A stretch of 64,000 nt of DNA. It comes from JAJEFO01 sp022819605 (lineage in GTDB: Bacteria > Pseudomonadota > Alphaproteobacteria > Rhodobacterales > Rhodobacteraceae). The position numbers and the translations under genes are program-made. Shown here piece by piece: positions 44,361 through 51,917 of the stretch; positions within the stretch are counted from its first letter, which is position 1, and every line of letters starts with the position of its first letter. The stretch is from contig OZ244901.1 in NCBI GenBank assembly GCA_965221545.1, positions 3,224,001 to 3,288,000 of the forward strand, in the 5' to 3' direction. The notes under the pieces are model-generated. The model saw only the letters and a program-made list of their open reading frames with translations. It was not told the origin of the DNA and ran no database searches.

Positions 44361-45443
44361 ATGGCCATGCCCGCAACGATGAAAGCAATGGTCACTCTCG
44401 GCCATGGCGGAATGGACCAGATGGTCCTTCACGCAGACTGGCCGCGACCCGACCCGGCCGCAGGAGAGGTGCTGATCAAGGTCGGCGCATGCGGTCTGAA
44501 CAACACTGACGTCAACACGCGTTCCGGCTGGTACTCGAAGGCGGTCACCGAGCGCACGACCGGCGACGGCTTCGATGTCGAGGAACAGGACGATCCAAGC
44601 TGGGGCGGCGCGCCGATCACGTTTCCTCGCATCCAGGGCGCGGACATCTGTGGCGAGATCGTGGCCGTCGGGGACGGCGTGGAGCCTGCCCGCATCGGTG
44701 CCCGCGTGATCACCGACAACTGGATTCGCGACCCTGAGGAACCTGCGAACAGGAACAAGGTCGGGTATCTAGGCTCGGAACGCGATGGCGGATTCGCGGA
44801 ATACGCGACCGTTCCGTCACGGAACGCCCTGACCATCCGGTCCGAGATGACGAGTCCGGAACTCGCCACGTTCTCCTGCTCGTATTCGACAGCGCTCGGA
44901 ATGCTGCAGCGCGCGCGGGCCGAGGCCTCGGACACGATCCTTGTCACCGGGGCGTCCGGAGGCGTAGGTGGAGCCCTTGTCCAGCTCGCGAAGATCCGGG
45001 GCGCCAGGGTCGTTGCCATGGCATCCGAGGCCAAGCATGCCGAGGTCTCCGCCCTTGGCGCCGATCGCGTCCTGCCACGCGAACCGGGAGACCTTCGCTC
45101 AGCTCTCGGCGACGAGACCGTCAGCGTCGTTGCCGACATCGTCGGCGGCCCGGCATGGCCTGCTCTCATGGACATCCTCGAACGGGGTGGCCGCTACACA
45201 TGCTCCGGGGCAATCGCCGGCCCGATCGTGGAGTTCGATCTCAGGACGTTCTATCTCAACGACCTGACTTTCACTGGATCAACGGTGATCGACGAAGACG
45301 TGATGCCGGAACTCGTCCGGCTGATCGAGGCAGGCAAGGTCAAGCCAAACCTCGCCGCATCCTGGCCGCTTGAGGAGCTTCATGCGGCGCAGGCCGCCTT
45401 CATCGCCAAGAAGCATGTCGGCAACATCGTCGTGACTCCATGA
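44361..45443 (+). CDS. Zinc-type alcohol dehydrogenase / quinone reductase-like MDR protein
   Basis: A 360-residue medium-chain dehydrogenase/reductase. The GroES-like domain shows GEVLIKVGACGLNNTDVNTR and IQGADICGEIVAVGDGV. The Rossmann domain shows ILVTGASGGVGGALVQLAKI, the NAD(P)H motif of zinc-independent quinone-reductase-like enzymes. The zinc-ligand Cys-His-Glu set of true ADHs is not evident (Asn at the usual Cys/His place in NNTD). It probably reduces or oxidises an intermediate of the local pathway. ATG 44361 is preceded by aggaacg. It begins a rightward series with the enolase-superfamily genes. Confidence 0.87.
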   Translation: MAMPATMKAMVTLGHGGMDQMVLHADWPRPDPAAGEVLIKVGACGLNNTDVNTRSGWYSKAVTERTTGDGFDVEEQDDPSWGGAPITFPRIQGADICGEIVAVGDGVEPARIGARVITDNWIRDPEEPANRNKVGYLGSERDGGFAEYATVPSRNALTIRSEMTSPELATFSCSYSTALGMLQRARAEASDTILVTGASGGVGGALVQLAKIRGARVVAMASEAKHAEVSALGADRVLPREPGDLRSALGDETVSVVADIVGGPAWPALMDILERGGRYTCSGAIAGPIVEFDLRTFYLNDLTFTGSTVIDEDVMPELVRLIEAGKVKPNLAASWPLEELHAAQAAFIAKKHVGNIVVTP

Positions 45444-45606
45444 TCCGCGTGGCGGAAGGCGCCCTCGGCACGGGAGTGCTGCGAACAGGCGTACAGGACG
45501 GCGGCTGCGCGTCCCTTCGCAGCAATGGCGCACCATTCGCATTCGGATTGCCGAGCAGCTTGGCGCGTGCCCCCAACCTCACCGGACATGCGGGAATTTC
45601 CAGTCC

Positions 45607-46719
45607 ATGAAGATCACGCAGATCAAAGTCTACAAGGTCGATCTTCCGCTCGAGCACCCGTACTGGCTCTCGGGCGGACGGCTCAAGTTCGAGGTGCTCG
45701 ACGCAACGCTTGTCAGGATCGACACTGACGCCGGCCTGTCCGGATGGGGCGAAGGAACGCCTTGGGGCCACACTTACGTTGCCGCGCATGGTCCTGGAAT
45801 CAGGGCAGGAATTGAGACCATGGCTCCCTTTGTCTTGAACCTCGATCCGCGGAAGGTCCTGGATGTTGAACGCGCAATGGACGTCGCCCTGCCGGGGCAT
45901 CTCCATGCCAAGGCTCCCATCGACATGGCCTGTTGGGACATCGCAGGTCAGGCCGCGGGACTTCCGATCTCGGACCTCATGGGAGGCGGCTCCCGGACGC
46001 CGGCGCCCATCGCTTCTTCGGTCGGCGCCAAGACAGTCGAAGACACTCGTGACGTCATGAACCGGTATCGCGAGCGCGGCTACGTGGCCCATTCCGTCAA
46101 GATCGGCGGTGGTGTCGATCTCGACATAGCTCGAATCCGGGACGTGGAAGCACATCGTGGACCGAACGAAGTCATTCTTTATGACGTGAACCGAGGCTGG
46201 ACCCGTCAACAGGCTCTTCGCGTGATGCAGGCGACAGAGGATCTTCGCGTCATGTTCGAGCAGCCCTGCGAAACCCTCGACGACATCGCTGCCATCCGTC
46301 CGCTGCATTCTGCACCCGTGAGCGTGGACGAGAGCCTCGTGACGCTTCAGGACGCCACCCGCATCGCACGTGACGGTCTTGCGGAAGTGTTCGGCATCAA
46401 GCTCAACCGGGTCGGGGGATTGACCAAGGCCGCACGCATGCGCGACGTCGCGCTTGCCCACGGCATTGACATGTTCATCATGGCAACCGGCGGATCTGTG
46501 CTGGCGGATGCCGAGGCGCTCCACCTCGCCGCCACGGTGCCAGACGCCAATCGGTTGGCGGTCTGGGCTTGCCAGGACATGCTGTCCAAGGACATTGCCC
46601 GGGGCCGGGGGCCGCGCAACAGGGACGGCCATCTTCATCTTCCCGAATCGCCGGGCCTTGGCGTGCATCCCGACGAGGCGGCCCTCGGCGAGGCGGTTGC
46701 GATCTACGGGTCGGCGTGA
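45607..46719 (+). CDS. Mandelate racemase/muconate lactonizing family enzyme 1 (enolase superfamily)
   Basis: A 370-residue enolase-superfamily enzyme. Catalytic candidates are Lys165 (HSVKIGGG) and Lys265 (FGIKLNRVGG); metal ligands are Asp193 (LYDVNRGW), Glu218 (MFEQPC) and Asp241 (SVDESLV). Lys on both sides of the barrel is the MLE-subgroup layout used by racemases, epimerases, dehydratases and cycloisomerases acting on amino acids and their betaines. The capping loop near residue 20 (EHPYWLSGGRLKF) sets the substrate but is not readable by eye. The next gene is a second member of the same superfamily with identical active-site numbering. Confidence 0.9.
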   Translation: MKITQIKVYKVDLPLEHPYWLSGGRLKFEVLDATLVRIDTDAGLSGWGEGTPWGHTYVAAHGPGIRAGIETMAPFVLNLDPRKVLDVERAMDVALPGHLHAKAPIDMACWDIAGQAAGLPISDLMGGGSRTPAPIASSVGAKTVEDTRDVMNRYRERGYVAHSVKIGGGVDLDIARIRDVEAHRGPNEVILYDVNRGWTRQQALRVMQATEDLRVMFEQPCETLDDIAAIRPLHSAPVSVDESLVTLQDATRIARDGLAEVFGIKLNRVGGLTKAARMRDVALAHGIDMFIMATGGSVLADAEALHLAATVPDANRLAVWACQDMLSKDIARGRGPRNRDGHLHLPESPGLGVHPDEAALGEAVAIYGSA

Positions 46720-46831
46720 GCGTGCACCGGTTTGCAAACCTCGGGCAGGCAACTTGTCTTGCGGGCATCGAAGATCGTCCCGCCATTGGCTCGCGGCATC
46801 GGTATCCTCGCGCGGCTGCAGGAGTGCTGGC

Positions 46832-47935
46832 ATGAAAATCTCCGCCGTTCGCCTCTGGCACCTGCCGCTGAAGAGCCACGAGGCCTATCGCATGGCCGAA
46901 GGCAAGACCTGCGACACGGTCGAAACCGTGATCCTGGCGCTCGACACCGACGCGGGCGTCACCGGCTGGGGAGAGGTCTGCCCGATCCCTCACTATCTTC
47001 CGGCGTACGCGCGTGGTGTTCAGCCAGCGATCGCGGAACTTGCGCCGGTACTGCTCGGCAGCGACCCTATCGGGCCAGACGCCGTCTTGGCGAGAGCCGA
47101 CGCATGGTTGCAGGGACACGTCTATGCGAAGTCCGCGATCGACATTGCGCTTTGGGATCTGACGGCGAAGGCCGCCGCCCTGCCCCTGTATCGCGTTCTC
47201 GGCGGACGCCAGGCGGATTCGATGCCGCTCTATCATTCCATCACCTGCGTCGCGCCGGACGAAATGGCGCGCATCGCTCGCGAAGCCAAGGCGCAAGGCA
47301 TCGGTCAATTCCAGGTCAAGCTTGGCGCCTCGGGAGACTGGCAGACCGATGTCGAGCGGTTGACCAAAGTCCGGAAAGCCGTCGGTCCCGGGCCGCTTGT
47401 CTACGGCGACTGGAACATGGGCGCCACTTCGCTTGAAGCCACGCGCGTCGGCCGTGCGGTACGCGACCTGGACATCATGCTTGAGCAGCCGTGTCGTACC
47501 ATCGCCGATTGCGCCAGGGTTCGCGATGCGACCGGCCTTCCGATGAAGCTTGACGAGGCGGCCTTTGACACTGAGACCCTCCTCGAGGGGCACGCGCGCG
47601 CGTGCATGGACGCGGTCGCGCTCAAGCTCTCCAAGTTCGGCGGCATCTCGGCCTGTCGCGCCGCCCGCGACCTCTGCCTGAATTTGGGCGCAAAGATGTC
47701 CATCGAGGACACTTGGGGATCGGACATCACCACCGCCGCTCTCCTGCATCTGGCGGCCACGACGCCGCCCTCGCGTCTCCTCAACACCTGCGATCTCTCG
47801 GGATATGTCAGCCCGCGCCTTGACCCGAACGCACCGAGCCGCGAAGGAGGATGCATCACGCCTCCCGAGGGTCCGGGTCTCGGGGTCGAGCCCGACCCGG
47901 ACATCCTGGGAGATCCGGACCTGACATTGGAGTAG
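46832..47935 (+). CDS. Enolase-superfamily enzyme 2, cis-3-hydroxyproline dehydratase / hydroxyproline-betaine epimerase-like
   Basis: A 367-residue MLE-subgroup enzyme. It has Lys163 (FQVKLGA), Lys265 (VALKLSKFGG), and metal ligands Asp193 (VYGDWN), Glu218 (LEQPC) and Asp241 (MKLDEAA). From memory its N-terminal and capping segments (SHEAYRMAEGKTCDTVETV, GWGEVCPIPHYLPAYARG) resemble the clade of cis-3-hydroxy-L-proline dehydratases and hydroxyproline betaine 2-epimerases; this should be tested. ATG 46832 has caggag upstream. Its 3' end and interior recur as broken pieces at 48019-48200 and 49763-49890, so the gene was once duplicated. It ends next to a truncated aminotransferase start. Confidence 0.85.
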   Translation: MKISAVRLWHLPLKSHEAYRMAEGKTCDTVETVILALDTDAGVTGWGEVCPIPHYLPAYARGVQPAIAELAPVLLGSDPIGPDAVLARADAWLQGHVYAKSAIDIALWDLTAKAAALPLYRVLGGRQADSMPLYHSITCVAPDEMARIAREAKAQGIGQFQVKLGASGDWQTDVERLTKVRKAVGPGPLVYGDWNMGATSLEATRVGRAVRDLDIMLEQPCRTIADCARVRDATGLPMKLDEAAFDTETLLEGHARACMDAVALKLSKFGGISACRAARDLCLNLGAKMSIEDTWGSDITTAALLHLAATTPPSRLLNTCDLSGYVSPRLDPNAPSREGGCITPPEGPGLGVEPDPDILGDPDLTLE

Positions 47936-48024
47936 CACATTGACCACGATCACATTGCAGTCCGACTGGAAGGCACGTGCGCAAGCCCTGCTTCTCGCCG
48001 GCGGCATCGGCGATTTCGATCCCG
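47810..48024 (+). repeat. Direct repeat copy A: MLE 3' end plus aminotransferase 5' end
   Basis: Copy A covers the last about 40 codons of enolase-superfamily enzyme 2, the spacer and the first about 28 codons of an aminotransferase (TTG start at 47940, MTTITLQSDWKARAQAL). It matches copy B at 49763 in the same order, for example gcccgcgccttgacccgaacgc and cattgaccac-atcac. It breaks off inside the aminotransferase at GATCCC 48019-48024. Confidence 0.9.
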
Positions 48025-48200
48025 CATTGCATCCCGGTCCATGCGCGCGGCGATCAGCCCGCGATCACGGAACGTGCGCCGACGCCGCTCGGCGGAGACC
48101 CGATCAGGCAGGACACCGTCATGTCGACAACCGACGCTCGTGACGCATGCCCCGTACCAAGGCAAGGCCGCGAACGGCGTTGCCTGGCGAGAGTGCCGCT
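47940..48200 (+). pseudogene. Chimeric scar: aminotransferase start joined to enolase-superfamily fragment
   Basis: The first part (47940-48018) encodes the N-terminus of a class III aminotransferase, close to the intact gene at 49895 (MTTITSQTDWVARAKAVLPA). From GATCCC at 48019 the sequence changes to an internal piece of enzyme 2 (matching 46984 onwards, reading roughly HARGDQPAITERAPTPLGGD where the gene has YARGVQPAIAELAPVLLGSD), and the homology fades near 48200. Frames differ across the joint, so nothing is translated usefully. The remaining bases to 48380 hold no gene. Confidence 0.87.
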
Positions 48201-48380
48201 TTCCGCGCGGTCGTCCCGGCCCAGGCACGCCGATTTCGCCAAAATGATTGAAACGTGCCGTGAGCGCCGGCAGCGGTCTGTTGGGCACTCGATCCGCGAC
48301 CCTGAATTCCCCGACCCGATCGCGCTTTGCGATGCTTCGTTCAAGCACGCGCACCGTCGGCACGCCCGGAGAGATCCCGC

Positions 48381-49721
48381 ATGCCGATGATCACCGAAGC
48401 CACGCCGATCGTCCATGTCGACCCAGTTCCGGAAGCCGTTGACGTCGTGGTGATCGGCGCCGGGATCATCGGCACCTCGACCGCCTGGTTCCTCGGGCGG
48501 CAGGGCGCAAAGGTCGCGCTGATCGAGAAGGGGCGTGTTGCCGGCGAGCAGTCAAGCCGCAACTGGGGCTGGATCCGCCAGCAGGGCCGGGACCGGGACG
48601 AGCTGCCCGTCGTGATGGAGTCGAACCGCATCTGGCGGAGTCTCGCGGCAGAGACCAGAGAGAAGGACCTCGCCTTCGCAGGATGCGGTCTGGCGTATCT
48701 CGCTGAGGACGAGCGCGCGCTCGCCAGGTACGAGGAATGGCATGATCTCGCCCGGGAGCACCAGCTCGACACGCGCATGCTTTCGCCGGCGGAAGCGCGG
48801 GAAGCGTGTCCCGGATTCGAGGGACAGTGGGTCGGCGGAATGCTGACCCCGAGCGACGGGCGGGCGGAGCCGCTTGTCGCGGTACCGGCGCTGGCGCGCG
48901 CGGCACGCCAGGTCGGGGTGTCGATCACGGAGGACTGCGCCGTGCGCACCCTCGAAACCAGGGCCGGCACTGTCTCCGGCGTGCATACCGAGCGCGGGCC
49001 CGTACGGGCCGACCGCGTGGTGCTGGCAGGCGGTGCCTGGTCAACCTGCTTTGCGCACAACGCGGGAATTGACCTGCCGCAACTCATCGTGCGTTCCACG
49101 GTCGGCCGCACCCATCCCGTGGCCGACCGCGGGCTTCCGAACGTTTCCATGCCCGGATTCGCCACGAGCCGCCGTGCGGATGGCGGCCATACCGTGACGA
49201 CCGGAAACCTCGTCGAGCACTACGTGTGTGCCCGCTCGTTCCGGGACCTGACCAAGTTCGCGAAGCTGGTGCGGAAGTCGGCCGCGAATCTGAGGCTCAA
49301 ACTGAAGCCTCCCGCGGGTTACCCAGGTGCATGGGGTTCAAAGGCGCGCTGGCGTGCCGACGAGGTCACGCCGTTCGAGCGGATGCGCGTGCTCGATCCG
49401 CCGCCGTCGAAGGAGGGCCGGCGACGCCTGATGAAGCATCTCCGCGAACGGGCGCCCTGGCTGGAAAAGGCCGGCATGGCAGAAGCGTGGGCAGGGATGA
49501 TCGACGTGACTCCCGATGCCGTGCCCTACATCTGCGAAGTGCCATCGCTTCCCGGCCTGTTCATCGGCACCGGCATGAGCGGACACGGCTTCGGGATCGG
49601 ACCGGGCGTGGGCCGGGTTCTCGCCGACCTGGTGCTGGACCGCCCAACCGGCTTCGACTTGTCGCGGTTCCGCTTCGAACGGTTCACTGACGGCAGCCCC
49701 GTCGTTCCCGGCCCCTACTGA
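48381..49721 (+). CDS. FAD-dependent amino acid oxidoreductase (DAO family)
   Basis: A 446-residue flavoprotein of the DadA/D-amino acid oxidase type. The dinucleotide-binding motif is VVVIGAGIIGTSTAWFLGRQ, followed by QSSRNWGWIRQQGRD, and the C-terminal FAD contact is GLFIGTGMSGHGFGIGPGVG. Such enzymes oxidise D-amino acids, including D-hydroxyproline, to imino acids. The ATG at 48381 has a ggaga site; an in-frame start at 48327 lies in the duplication debris. It sits between two fragments of a second copy of enolase-superfamily enzyme 2, so it was placed there during or after the rearrangement. Likely acts with its neighbours on an epimerised amino acid (inference). Confidence 0.88.
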   Translation: MPMITEATPIVHVDPVPEAVDVVVIGAGIIGTSTAWFLGRQGAKVALIEKGRVAGEQSSRNWGWIRQQGRDRDELPVVMESNRIWRSLAAETREKDLAFAGCGLAYLAEDERALARYEEWHDLAREHQLDTRMLSPAEAREACPGFEGQWVGGMLTPSDGRAEPLVAVPALARAARQVGVSITEDCAVRTLETRAGTVSGVHTERGPVRADRVVLAGGAWSTCFAHNAGIDLPQLIVRSTVGRTHPVADRGLPNVSMPGFATSRRADGGHTVTTGNLVEHYVCARSFRDLTKFAKLVRKSAANLRLKLKPPAGYPGAWGSKARWRADEVTPFERMRVLDPPPSKEGRRRLMKHLRERAPWLEKAGMAEAWAGMIDVTPDAVPYICEVPSLPGLFIGTGMSGHGFGIGPGVGRVLADLVLDRPTGFDLSRFRFERFTDGSPVVPGPY

Positions 49722-49762
49722 CAAAGCCCGTTCGGGACTGCATCCGCGATCCGGCCAGGCCG

Positions 49763-49977
49763 GCCCGCGCCTTGACCCGAACGCGCCAAGTCGGGAAAAG
49801 GGGAGGTGCGCCGCCATGCCCGAAGGTCCGCGACTTGAGGCCGGGTCCGACAGGGACATCATTGACGGCCCTGGCCAGATTCAGGAGTAGGACATTGACC
49901 ACCATCACATCGCAGACCGATTGGGTCGCGCGTGCGAAGGCCGTGCTGCCGGCAGGCGGGTTCGGCAATTTCGATCC
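49763..49977 (+). repeat. Direct repeat copy B: MLE 3' fragment plus start of intact aminotransferase
   Basis: 49763-49890 is the 3' end of a lost second copy of enolase-superfamily enzyme 2: ARLDPNAPSREK and MPEGPRLEAGSD stand where the gene has PRLDPNAPSREG and PPEGPGLGVEPD, with one frameshift. From 49895 it becomes the intact aminotransferase gene. It is the partner of copy A at 47810. Confidence 0.88.
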
Positions 49978-51169
49978 GGGCATCGTCATCCGCGAGGGTC
50001 GGGGCGCACGTGTCTGGGACGAAGACGGCAACGAATACGTCGACTACCTGATCGGCTCAGGACCGCTGATCCTCGGCCACAGCCACCCGGAAGTGCTGGA
50101 AGCCGTGACGGAGCAGCTGCCCAAGGGCCAGACATTCTTTGCCAGCAATGCTCTCGGCATCGAGCTCGCCGAAGAGATATGCCGAGCCCTGCCTTGCGCC
50201 GAGCATCTCCGCTACGTCTCCACGGGCGGCGAGGCGGACATGTACGCCATGCGGCTCGCCCGCGCCTTCACGGGCCGCGACAAGATCGTGAAGTTCGAAG
50301 GCGGCTATCACGGCATGAGCGCCGAGGCGCAAATGTCGCTCGCGCCCGATAGACCCGCGAATTTCCCGGGAGCCGTGCCTGACAGCGCCGGGATTCCGGC
50401 CGGGATCGCTTCCGAAATGCTGATCGCGCCATTCAACGACCCGGACTACATTCGCTCGCTCCTTGCGGAATGGGGCGACCGTGTGGCCGGGATCATCGTT
50501 GAACCGCTTCAACGCTTCATTCCGCCGGATCCCGGATACTTGCAGGTTCTCAGGGAAGAATCCGACAGGCATGGCATCGTCCTGATCTTCGACGAAATCG
50601 TCACCGGGTTCCGGCTTGCCTATGGAGGCGCGCAGGAAACCTACGGCGTCACGCCCGACATCGCGACGCTTGGCAAGATCATCGGCGGCGGGTTTCCATT
50701 GGCCGCAATCGCCGGGCGGGCCGAGATCATGAAGCACTTCGACAAGAGCCTTGCCGGCCCCGACGGCTGGCTGATGCAGGTCGGGACGCTCTCCGGCAAC
50801 CCGATCGCCGCTGCCGCGGGCCTCAAGACCCTCGAGATCCTGCGGCGCCCCGGCCAATACGAGCGCCTGGAGGACATCGGCAAGACGGTCATGGGGCTGG
50901 CACGCGACGCGCTCGAACCGACGGGCATTCCGTATCGGCTTGTCGGAGAACCGTCCCTGTTTGAAGTCGTCTTCACCGACCGAATCGTCCGGAACTATCG
51001 CGACGCTCTGTCAGCAAACGACGCCCGCACCGCGTCCTGGAACGAGGCGCTCCGAACCCATGGGCTGTTCAAGCCGCCCGGCAAGATTTATTCATGTCTT
51101 GCCCTCAACGACGACGATCTGGAAGTGACCAAGCGGGCCTTGGAAGCGGCGGCGTCGCAGCTCAGCTGA
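49895..51169 (+). CDS. Class III PLP-dependent aminotransferase (glutamate-1-semialdehyde aminomutase-like)
   Basis: A 424-residue aminotransferase with the fold type I, class III pattern: YLIGSGPLILGHSHPEVLEA, YVSTGGEADMYAMRLARAF, FEGGYHGMSAEAQMS, the aspartate motif LIFDEIVTGFRLAYGG and the PLP lysine in ATLGKIIGGGFPLAAI. It resembles glutamate-1-semialdehyde aminomutase, but the catabolic context suggests an omega-aminotransferase or a racemase-like role. The start is TTG 49895 (ribosome binding site caggag); an in-frame ATG at 49772 would translate debris of the duplicated MLE gene. A truncated second start exists at 47940. Confidence 0.9.
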   Translation: MTTITSQTDWVARAKAVLPAGGFGNFDPGIVIREGRGARVWDEDGNEYVDYLIGSGPLILGHSHPEVLEAVTEQLPKGQTFFASNALGIELAEEICRALPCAEHLRYVSTGGEADMYAMRLARAFTGRDKIVKFEGGYHGMSAEAQMSLAPDRPANFPGAVPDSAGIPAGIASEMLIAPFNDPDYIRSLLAEWGDRVAGIIVEPLQRFIPPDPGYLQVLREESDRHGIVLIFDEIVTGFRLAYGGAQETYGVTPDIATLGKIIGGGFPLAAIAGRAEIMKHFDKSLAGPDGWLMQVGTLSGNPIAAAAGLKTLEILRRPGQYERLEDIGKTVMGLARDALEPTGIPYRLVGEPSLFEVVFTDRIVRNYRDALSANDARTASWNEALRTHGLFKPPGKIYSCLALNDDDLEVTKRALEAAASQLS

Positions 51170-51380
51170 CGGATTGTCGGACGACGGTCCGGAACGGTCG
51201 GGGGCGAACCCGTCGCTGCCGGATGCAGACCCGGCACTGAACGGCCGAAAGCCGAAGATCGTTCACGTCGAGGGGCGAAAATGAGGCCGCCATCCGGAAC
51301 GGAACCGCGGCAACGGACGCTGCGGTCTGACCCCTTGCCAAGGATTGACCTTCGGCGTGCGTCAAACAACCGTAATGTAC

Positions 51381-51917
51381 ATGGCTACAAGCGACGAAGA
51401 GCTTGCCCTTGCGGCGGCGGGCGGCGACGCCGCAGCGTTCTCCGCGCTGCTGGAGCGGCGTTATGACGGGCTGTTCGCGCTGTGCTTTCGGCTCACCGGC
51501 AGAAGGGCCGACGCCGAGGACCTGACGCAGGACATCTGCGCCGCCCTGCCGGCGAAGCTTGCCGGTTTCCGGGGCGACGCCCGGTTCGTCACCTGGCTCT
51601 ACCGCGTGGCGGTGAATGCCGCCCATGACCGACGCCGCCGCGCAGCCGCACATGCGAAGGCTGCTGCTGGCTGGGGCGACCGAGAGTTGGATCGTCGTGC
51701 CGCCGACGCGGAGGCGGCCGACCAAGTGAGGTGGCTGAGGCAGGCGATGCGCGCCCTGCCGAACGATCTGCGCGACACGCTCGCACTGGTACTGGACGAG
51801 TTGACCCATGCTGACGCCGGGCAAGTGCTGGGTGTCTCCGAAGGCACGATCAGCTGGCGGGTGTCAGAAGCAAAGAAGATCATGCGCGCCCTGCGCGAGA
51901 CCGAGGATCGGACATGA
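51381..51917 (+). CDS. ECF-type RNA polymerase sigma factor
   Basis: A 178-residue ECF sigma factor. Region 2 spans about residues 22-95 (FSALLERRYDGLFALCFRLT, then RADAEDLTQDICAALPAKL and FVTWLYRVAVNAAHDRRRR). Region 4 is at the C-terminus with the helix-turn-helix DAGQVLGVSEGTISWRVSEA. The start is ATG 51381, with ATG 51375 as alternative. Its stop codon overlaps the next ATG (ATGA), so it is co-translated with the von Willebrand protein, which begins with an anti-sigma-like segment. Target promoters are unknown. Confidence 0.92.
   Translation: MATSDEELALAAAGGDAAAFSALLERRYDGLFALCFRLTGRRADAEDLTQDICAALPAKLAGFRGDARFVTWLYRVAVNAAHDRRRRAAAHAKAAAGWGDRELDRRAADAEAADQVRWLRQAMRALPNDLRDTLALVLDELTHADAGQVLGVSEGTISWRVSEAKKIMRALRETEDRT

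Noticed and set aside
45400..48007. Long antisense frames of 477 and 509 codons opposite the two enolase-superfamily genes
   Set aside because: They mirror high-GC coding DNA on the other strand, lack any domain and have no ribosome binding site; the plus-strand genes show complete active sites.
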